14,954 nt of DNA from Verrucomicrobiaceae bacterium (GTDB lineage: Bacteria > Verrucomicrobiota > Verrucomicrobiae > Verrucomicrobiales > Akkermansiaceae): contig CANBTO010000058.1 of the NCBI GenBank assembly GCA_947372405.1, positions 1 through 14,954 on the forward strand. The letters run 5' to 3'. A program made the position numbers and the translations under genes. Below are positions 7,990 to 13,284 of the stretch, in pieces. How positions within the stretch are numbered: the first letter of the stretch is position 1; every line of letters starts with the position of its first letter. The notes under the pieces were generated by a model, which was not told the DNA's origin, did no database searches, and saw nothing but the letters and a program-made list of their open reading frames with translations.

Positions 7990-9563
7990 CGCCCGCGCGC
8001 GCGCATGCCCTCCAGCCAGGTTTTCAAGGCCGCCGCCTCCGGTCCCTCGATGATGTGGTTGCCGTCCTTGTCGAACTCCGCAAAGATCTTGTTGCGGTTT
8101 TCCTCCGGCACTTCTTCCGGCACCAGCTTGCCGTCGCCGTTCTGATCGTGATAAGCGAAGGACAGTTGCTTTTGACGATCCTTGATCCCGGACCCCACCG
8201 CCGTGGCCAGACGCAGCCCCGCCTGTCTGCGGAGGCCTTTGGTGATCATCTCGCTCTCCGATGCATTCACCGGCACCACCGTGAGGGTGATGCTGCCCAT
8301 CTCGTCGCCGGACTCACGGCCCCACTTGATGCGCTGCGGCGGATGGTTGGGGTTCTGCGGGTTGTTGGCAGAGTTATCATAAACGAGGACCGTTTCGATC
8401 TTGGTATTCTTGGGCAGCTTGACCGGCTCCGCAAAGGTGTAGCTGTCCTGCCAGCCGAGGTCCCAGTCGTCGATCTGCAGCAGCACGCGCTTGGCTCCGT
8501 CCGGCAGGGTGGCGGTCATCTTCATCTTGCTGCAGATATAATGGGCGTGTCCGCTTACCTTGATGCCCTCCACGTCGGCGGGCAGGACCACGCTGTCGGT
8601 GACGGTGTAATCCGCCTTTCCGGCCGGGATGTTGATCCCAGCCAGCCGCCCGAAAGCCGGTGGCACCTCGACCGAGATCAGCGGTTTGGACGGTGGCTTG
8701 TCCGCGAAGTAGAACGCGAGTTCCGCATGCTCCACCTCCGGCTTTCCGGAAGGATGGAAGTGCGTCTGCATCACCACGTCCGCCCCGGCCGGCAGATGCA
8801 TCGCCAGATCCCCCGGCAACTTCGCCGGCACGGCCCCCGGCACATGCCCCCCGAGACCGCGCCCGCCACCCAGTCCGCTACCCAGTCCGCTACCCAGTCC
8901 GCTACCCAGTCCGCCCCCGCGCTCCTCACCCCGCAGGAATCCCATCCCGCTGATACCCGCCTTTCCGTCCTTCCCATCCGCCGCCCTCGCGCGGCCGTCC
9001 GTATCGATGAAAAACAAGGCATGGTGCACCGCCGATTTCGCCTTGGGCCGCAGCTCGACCGCCTTCACCCACTTGTCCTCCGGCAAGCCCACCGGAAAGA
9101 CGAAGGACCGGTAGATGTCGCGACCATCGGCCGGCACGGCAAACTCGCCCTTCATCGTCACCACCAGGTCCGGCTTGCCGAGATACCAGTCGCTTGGAAA
9201 TTCCGGCGGCACGGGTTTCTTCGCCGGATCGCCTTCCGGACATCCGGTCTTCACCCATTCGCGGATCAGGGCGATCTGATCCTTGTCGAGTCTCCGGTCG
9301 TTTGCGAAATGCATGTTCTCGTTCACCGGCTTCCACGGCGGCATGTAACGGTCCGACACGACGTCATCGATCGTCTTGGATTTTTTCCTCACCTGCTCAA
9401 AGGTGAGCAGCGGGAACGGACCCGACTGCTCCGGCCGGTGGCAGCTCACGCATTTCGCATGCACGATCGGCGCGATCTCCCCGTTGAATGTGACCTCCGC
9501 CACCGCCACTCCGCTCATGGCGATTCCCGCCACCACCCCATATCGCAAAACGAGTTTGATCAT
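7986..9563 (-). CDS. secreted cytochrome c / copper type II monooxygenase-like (PHM fold) protein with C-terminal EF-hands
   Basis: 525 residues from MIKLVLRYG, which gives a clean signal peptide ending AVA (about residue 22). An in-frame ATG 13 codons upstream (9602) would spoil it. Domains: a cytochrome c-type segment with CVSCH heme attachment (Cys38, Cys41, His42) and MPPW Met74; a peptidylglycine/dopamine monooxygenase-like double jelly roll with HH (180-181), His240, THFH (His268, His270) and Met422 as likely copper ligands, plus GHAH (338-341); then two EF-hand loops, DQNGDGKLVPEE (473-484) and DKDGNHIIEGPE (498-509, His in place of the usual Gly at position 6). It probably carries heme, copper and Ca2+ outside the cytoplasm; the substrate is unknown. 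A GLGS tandem repeat (219-233) interrupts the first jelly roll. It is the first gene of a two-gene unit with the redoxin. Confidence 0.85.
   Translation of the reverse strand: MIKLVLRYGVVAGIAMSGVAVAEVTFNGEIAPIVHAKCVSCHRPEQSGPFPLLTFEQVRKKSKTIDDVVSDRYMPPWKPVNENMHFANDRRLDKDQIALIREWVKTGCPEGDPAKKPVPPEFPSDWYLGKPDLVVTMKGEFAVPADGRDIYRSFVFPVGLPEDKWVKAVELRPKAKSAVHHALFFIDTDGRARAADGKDGKAGISGMGFLRGEERGGGLGSGLGSGLGSGLGGGRGLGGHVPGAVPAKLPGDLAMHLPAGADVVMQTHFHPSGKPEVEHAELAFYFADKPPSKPLISVEVPPAFGRLAGINIPAGKADYTVTDSVVLPADVEGIKVSGHAHYICSKMKMTATLPDGAKRVLLQIDDWDLGWQDSYTFAEPVKLPKNTKIETVLVYDNSANNPQNPNHPPQRIKWGRESGDEMGSITLTVVPVNASESEMITKGLRRQAGLRLATAVGSGIKDRQKQLSFAYHDQNGDGKLVPEEVPEENRNKIFAEFDKDGNHIIEGPEAAALKTWLEGMRARGR
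8868..8914 (-). repeat. 12-bp coding minisatellite (GLGS repeat)
   Basis: Four head-to-tail copies of the 12-mer ACCCAGTCCGCT (plus-strand reading; last copy lacks the final T). On the coding strand they give a Gly-Leu-Gly-Ser repeat in the cytochrome/monooxygenase-like protein, between its HH motif and the GGHVPGA block. The copies are nearly perfect at DNA level, which suggests recent slippage. The unit is a multiple of three, so length change keeps the frame. Confidence 0.9.
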
Positions 9564-9652
9564 CACAGGCCATCCAACCCGCCAAAGCGGCCGAAGTCTC
9601 AAAAATACGTCAGAGTCGATTCGCCGGACTGCATGGGGCGGGGGTAGTGTTG

Positions 9653-9675
9653 AGTTTTCAGTTTTCAGTTTTCAG
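9653..9675. repeat. heptamer tandem repeat AGTTTTC x3
   Basis: Three perfect head-to-tail copies of AGTTTTC and two further bases, in the 156-bp gap between the end of malQ and the start of the cytochrome gene (both minus strand). It is followed by a purine-rich stretch (9675-9712). No promoter could be assigned in the gap; the cytochrome gene's promoter should lie here. Confidence 0.85.
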
Positions 9676-9719
9676 GGAAGAGGGAGAAGTGAGCGGAATG
9701 GAGAGAGAGTTTGAACCGC

Positions 9720-11552
9720 TCAGCGTCTGGTGATGCTGACCATGGCGGAGAATTTCCGGCAGATTTCATCGAGCTGGGGATCGTCTTCGATTTGAGCGAG
9801 GGACCAGGGGAGGCGGAAGCGCCAGTTGTCACCGCCGCTGGTGCCGGGGTGGTTGATGCGGACGTTGAGGCCGAAGAGCTCGGTGATCATGAGCACGGCG
9901 TAGCGGGAATTGGAGGCGAAGAGGGCCTTGATGAGGCGCAGGCGGATGCCTTCGGTGAAGGGCGGCCACGGGCCATGGGAGGGGATGGGGATGCCGGCGA
10001 ACTCGGAGAGGATGCGCAGGGTGTTGTGGGCGCCGTGGGACTGCCAGCCGGACTGCTCGGTGGGATGGCTCTGGTGCTGCTGGATGACGTGGAGGCAGCC
10101 GTTCCAGATGCCGTTGAAGGAATCGTGGTCGTGGGTGGAGTAGGTGGCGAAGGAGTTTTCCGGAAAGGCGTTGCCGGGAGTGGGGTGGCCGAACTCGTTG
10201 CAGTCCCAGTGGGGGATGCGGAAGCCGGCGATGCCGAGATCGGTGAGGTGCGGGCGGACGTATTCGGGCACCCAGCCGAGGTCTTCGGCGATGATTTCGG
10301 CGTCACCGGCGGCTTCGATGATGGCACGCAGGCGGACATCACCGTCGGTGCGGTTGGCGGCTTTGTTTTCGACAGTGTCGTCCGGACGGAGGAACCAGCG
10401 GGGGAGGCGACCACCGGTTTTTTCGGCGGCTTGATCGTGTGAGAGGTGGATGAACTCGGAGTTGTGCTCGGGCCGCCACGGGAAGGCGTAGATCCGGTAG
10501 AAGCCGAGGATGTGGTCCAACCGGAACATGCGGAAGATTTCGGTGAGGCGGGCGATGCGGGTTTTCCACCAGATGAAACCATTGGCCTCCATGTGGTCCC
10601 AGCGGTAGAGCGGGATGCCCCAGTTCTGACCCCATTGCTGGAAGAAGGGATCGTTCTGGCTCATGCCCTCGGGCGGGGAGCCGCCGCACCAGTCGAGGTG
10701 GAATTCCTCGCTGTGGAAAAACACATCGCACGAATGCCAGGCGATGCCGATGGGGATGTCGCCCATGAGTTTCACGCCGCGTTTGTCGGCATGGCTGCGC
10801 AGAGCCCGCCACTGGCGGAAGCAGAGCCACTGGACAAAGGCGAAGAAACTCAGCCGGTAATCGGTGGCCTCGGCATCGCGCAGGCGGAGTTTGGCGATGT
10901 GGTCGCGGGCCTTGCGCGGGGTGTTGCAGGTGTCCGGCCATTGGTCCCAGGTGAGGGACTCGCCATGCAGTTCCATCAGAAAGCGGAAGACGCGGTAATC
11001 CTCCAGCCAGTCCTTCTCGGCCTTGACGAATGTTTCGAACTCCTTGCGCAAGGCCGGCGCCGCCTCGTCGAATGCGGCCCACGCTTGTTCCAACAGGTTG
11101 CGTTTCGCCCTGCGCACGGCCGGGTAGTCCACCAGCGGCGCAAGCAGCGCGGTGCCGAGGGATGTCCGTGTGCGGGAGATGTCCTTCGCCTTCAGCCATG
11201 GGATCTCGCGTTCATCGATCGTCAGATAGATGGGATCCAGTGCGGCGGAGGAAATGGCGCTGTAGGGGCTCTCGTCAGCGCCGTTTTCATTGATCGGCAG
11301 AAGCTGGATGAAGGCCACGCCGTGGTCGGCCGCCCAGTCAATCCATCCGCGCAGCGCGAGCGTGTCTCCGATGCCGAGATCGCCCTCGCGGCGAGGCGAG
11401 AAAGCTGGAATCAGGATGCCGGCCTGGCGTTTTCCTTGGGGATGCACGGGCGGGAGTCTGTCAGGCGACGGGCCACCGTAAATGCCGAATTTGCGATCTA
11501 ACGAAACGGCGCGCGGCGGTCGGCATCCGCCTACGGTGCGGTTGCGGAACAT
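9720..11552 (-). CDS. malQ: 4-alpha-glucanotransferase (amylomaltase, GH77)
   Basis: 610 residues from the ATG at 11552. MalQ transfers alpha-1,4-glucan segments between maltodextrins or glycogen breakdown products and acts in the cytoplasm. The core is typical: GILIPAFSPRREGDLGIGD and QLLPINENGADESPYSAISS near the N-terminus; MGDIPIGI with Asp265; FRLDHILGFYR with the nucleophile Asp346; IIAEDLGWVP with acid/base Glu423; and STHDHDSFNGIW with Asp475. The start is uncertain. Family similarity only begins near residue 36 (a GTG at 11447, reading VHPQGKRQAGIL), and residues 8-27 come from a palindromic repeat, so that stretch may be leader rather than protein. The ORF stays open to an ATG at 11720 inside the regulator gene. 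The regulator gene lies 28 bp upstream on the same strand, suggesting an operon. The long plus-strand ORFs across this gene are shadows. Confidence 0.93.
   Translation of the reverse strand: MFRNRTVGGCRPPRAVSLDRKFGIYGGPSPDRLPPVHPQGKRQAGILIPAFSPRREGDLGIGDTLALRGWIDWAADHGVAFIQLLPINENGADESPYSAISSAALDPIYLTIDEREIPWLKAKDISRTRTSLGTALLAPLVDYPAVRRAKRNLLEQAWAAFDEAAPALRKEFETFVKAEKDWLEDYRVFRFLMELHGESLTWDQWPDTCNTPRKARDHIAKLRLRDAEATDYRLSFFAFVQWLCFRQWRALRSHADKRGVKLMGDIPIGIAWHSCDVFFHSEEFHLDWCGGSPPEGMSQNDPFFQQWGQNWGIPLYRWDHMEANGFIWWKTRIARLTEIFRMFRLDHILGFYRIYAFPWRPEHNSEFIHLSHDQAAEKTGGRLPRWFLRPDDTVENKAANRTDGDVRLRAIIEAAGDAEIIAEDLGWVPEYVRPHLTDLGIAGFRIPHWDCNEFGHPTPGNAFPENSFATYSTHDHDSFNGIWNGCLHVIQQHQSHPTEQSGWQSHGAHNTLRILSEFAGIPIPSHGPWPPFTEGIRLRLIKALFASNSRYAVLMITELFGLNVRINHPGTSGGDNWRFRLPWSLAQIEDDPQLDEICRKFSAMVSITRR
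11475..11537 (-). repeat. palindromic element in the malQ leader or 5' coding end
   Basis: On the plus strand ACCGTA-AATGCCGA (11475-11488) pairs with TCGGCAT-CCGCC-TACGGT (11520-11537), an imperfect inverted repeat with an internal bulge of about five bases. The loop holds GTTAGAT on the minus strand (11496-11502) and a GCGCGC core. The minus-strand end begins CCGTAGGCGG, similar in style to the GTAGGGCG arms of the element in hsdR, which also has GTTAGAT between its arms. Confidence 0.6.
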
Positions 11553-11580
11553 CGGCGACACACCAGATTCAAGACATGGG

Positions 11581-12666
11581 TCACACTCTTGAAGGTTGCC
11601 CGGGAGCCGGTGCCGGCCCGATGGTTCCGCCTTCGACGAACTCCGCGCGGATGAGCGTCTCGCGGCGATCCTCACGGCCGTTCGCCACGTTTTCGGCCCA
11701 CTGCAGCACCCGCGGCACAAAGCGCCGGGTGGGGGTGCGAATGCGGGAAACCTCCGGTTCGAACCAGTCGAAAGAGGGGTGGTGGTCGAGAGAGATCAAT
11801 GAAACATCACGCGGCGCCGCCAGTCCCTTGCTGGCGAGATGCTGCTGCATTGCGAAAAAAAGCCCGGGCTCGCTCACCAACAGCGCGCTGGGCGGCGTGA
11901 GGTGGAACAGCGAATCCAGGCACTGGTGGAAGCTCCGCCGGTCGTCATCCCAATCCGGCAGGTTGTACGCGCCTGTTTGAATACCCAGACGTTCGAGTTC
12001 TTCGAGAAACCGTCGTTCAAACAAACCCGGAGTGGGTTTCCGGCGGTCTTCGCGGACCAGCATCACGATGCGGCGGTGGCCGAGATCCACCAACCGGCGT
12101 AACGCATCCGCCACCGCCGGAGATTTCAAAGTGGCGAGGCTCGCTATCGGCAGATGGGTCTGCCGCCCGAACATGGCGAACGCGGGCACGGATCGTGCGG
12201 AAAACCATTCCAGCACCGGCCGCGAACCTGCCAGGATCACCCAGGCATCGGCGTCGTCTTTTTCCGCCATCCGGGCCACCCGTTTCATATCGAAATTCAG
12301 ACCGGCCTGAGTCTTCGTGGCGTAGGTGACGTTGTGACCTCGTTCCTTGAGCCGAAAGCCAAGCTGCACGATATGCTCGCTATGCGCGTCGCTTTCCTCA
12401 TAAAGCAGGATGCGAATCCGAAGCCCGGCCTTGAGCCCGGTATCAGCCGCAACGATCCGATTTCGGCGCCGTTTGCCGGGTGCTTCGAGCATTCCCTCAC
12501 TCTTCAGGCTCTCCAGGGCCGCCACCACCGTCTTGGTTCCCACTCCCAGACGCCGCACCAGTTGCGCCACTCCCGGCATGTTGCCATCCAGTGCGCCGCT
12601 CCGGATCTCCTCTCGCAGATGGGCCGCCAACTGTTCGACGGCGGACAAGGGGCGGAACGGTTTCAT
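11581..12666 (-). CDS. transcriptional regulator: GntR-type winged helix with LacI/PBP1-like effector domain
   Basis: 361 residues. Residues about 9-73 form a GntR-type winged helix (AAHLREEIRSGALDGNMPGVAQLVRRLGVGTKTVVAALESLKSEGML), followed by a basic KRRRNR wing. Residues about 82-350 resemble the periplasmic-binding-protein-like sensor of LacI-family repressors, including LVDLGHRRIVMLV (191-203), SALLVSEPG and VSLISLDHHPSFDWFEPEVSRIRTP. The sensor probably binds a sugar or oligosaccharide. The malQ gene 28 bp downstream on the same strand points to alpha-glucan control (inference). This GntR-plus-LacI layout is known from AraR and is common in Verrucomicrobiota. A palindrome 10 bp before the ATG suggests it represses itself and malQ. 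No Shine-Dalgarno sequence at normal distance; an AAGG sits inside the palindrome. Confidence 0.88.
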   Translation of the reverse strand: MKPFRPLSAVEQLAAHLREEIRSGALDGNMPGVAQLVRRLGVGTKTVVAALESLKSEGMLEAPGKRRRNRIVAADTGLKAGLRIRILLYEESDAHSEHIVQLGFRLKERGHNVTYATKTQAGLNFDMKRVARMAEKDDADAWVILAGSRPVLEWFSARSVPAFAMFGRQTHLPIASLATLKSPAVADALRRLVDLGHRRIVMLVREDRRKPTPGLFERRFLEELERLGIQTGAYNLPDWDDDRRSFHQCLDSLFHLTPPSALLVSEPGLFFAMQQHLASKGLAAPRDVSLISLDHHPSFDWFEPEVSRIRTPTRRFVPRVLQWAENVANGREDRRETLIRAEFVEGGTIGPAPAPGQPSRV

Positions 12667-12676
12667 GGCTGAGTTT

Positions 12677-12695
12677 TAATACCCTTGGAGTATTA
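12677..12695 (-). promoter_or_regulatory. operator-like palindrome upstream of the regulator gene
   Basis: TAATACCCTTGGAGTATTA has perfect 6-bp arms (TAATAC/GTATTA) around a 7-bp centre and lies 10 bp upstream of the regulator's ATG. It would overlap the likely -10 or transcript start; TTGTCA (minus strand, ending 12697) is a possible -35. The size and symmetry fit a GntR-family dimer site, so autoregulation is likely. This is inferred from position and symmetry only. Confidence 0.55.
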
Positions 12696-12860
12696 GTGAC
12701 AAGCGGGAAAAAGTTTGTAAGGGCAGGCCACAAGGTTAAACAAACGGCAAACTGTTTCGCGAATTGCAGCCAGCAAAACCTATATCAAATCTCAAAAGTC
12801 ACCTTGAGAACGAATCCCACACACTGCCGCTTCCTCGCCCTCTCCGAACCAGGGGCTGGC
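12696..12860. other. AT-richer intergenic stretch with no gene seen
   Basis: First part of the gap between the regulator and the surface-protein gene. It has lower GC than its surroundings, short ORFs only, and a small AAAC...GTTT inverted repeat near 12741-12756. It presumably holds the regulator promoter at its left edge. Nothing else could be supported. Confidence 0.4.
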
Positions 12861-13103
12861 TCATGGAGTCATGGTGAAATGCCCAGTCTTCTCAGTGATT
12901 CCGACTCTCGGAAATGCGGTTTGCTCAAACCCCTCGGCAGCACGCTGAACGATGACTCCACGATCAAATGCAGCGTCATCGTCTGTGGGTTCCACTTCAA
13001 GGACGCTCTGGCGCATGCCAACTGCATCAACCAATCCAATGGTCTTGAACTTCATTTCCATGACCGCTCTCCCCAAGCCCCGCGCCGCGCCACCCGTAGG
13101 CAT
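12861..13103 (-). other. possible small ORF or gene relic of unknown function
   Basis: An 80-codon minus-strand frame from an ATG at 13103 (MPTGGAARGLGRAVMEMK...) to a stop at 12861. Its codons often begin with G or A and end in a pyrimidine or mixed base, as in GTT GAT GCA GTT GGC and GAC GAT GAC GCT GCA, which hints at real or former coding. The frame also stays open upstream to 13232. I do not recognise the product. Overlapping plus-strand frames are also open, so this may be chance or a decayed gene. Confidence 0.25.
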
Positions 13104-13179
13104 TGGCTTGTTAATGTTGCTTCGTCGAAAAGGGTCCTGAAATTTTCCGGAAGTTAATGGGTTTTCTTCCGGATCAACC

Positions 13180-13209
13180 GGGGGCGCCGTCTGGAGGGAC
13201 GGCGTCCCC
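13180..13209. repeat. GC-rich hairpin (12-bp stem)
   Basis: GGGGGCGCCGTC (13180-13191) pairs with GACGGCGTCCCC (13198-13209) around the 6-nt loop TGGAGG. One pair is a G-T, so it is a G-U wobble in RNA. There is no T-run on the plus side (AAATTCCC follows), so it is not a textbook terminator. The GGCGTCCC arm recurs near 7303-7312 and resembles 50-56, suggesting a dispersed repeat. It lies about 75 bp before the surface-protein start. Confidence 0.7.
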
Positions 13210-13239
13210 AAATTCCCGAAAATCCCAGTCATCTCTTCC

Positions 13240-13274
13240 CAATAACCTCTAACCCATAATCTCTAACACTTAAC
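13240..13274. repeat. decayed heptamer tandem repeat upstream of the surface-protein gene
   Basis: Five consecutive 7-mers read CAATAAC, CTCTAAC, CCATAAT, CTCTAAC, ACTTAAC, sharing the consensus CNNTAAC, with two exact CTCTAAC copies 14 bp apart. CATAAT (13255-13260) could also act as a -10 box, but no -35 at proper distance was seen. The repeat ends 10 bp before the start codon at 13285. Confidence 0.6.
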
Positions 13275-13284
13275 TCCCTTCCCC

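Noticed and set aside
8868..8914. Possible CRISPR-like array
   Set aside because: The 12-bp units are directly adjacent with no spacers and lie inside a gene in frame, so this is a coding minisatellite.
7962..9647. Long plus-strand ORF (561 codons) opposite the cytochrome/monooxygenase gene
   Set aside because: His/Arg/Leu-rich shadow. The minus strand has CxxCH, copper-ligand and EF-hand motifs in a single frame.
9711..11501. Two long plus-strand ORFs opposite malQ
   Set aside because: Val/Gly/Glu-rich antisense shadows. All GH77 catalytic motifs are on the minus strand.
13180..13209. Rho-independent terminator
   Set aside because: Strong stem, but no T-run on the plus side and no gene ending just before it on either strand that would need it.
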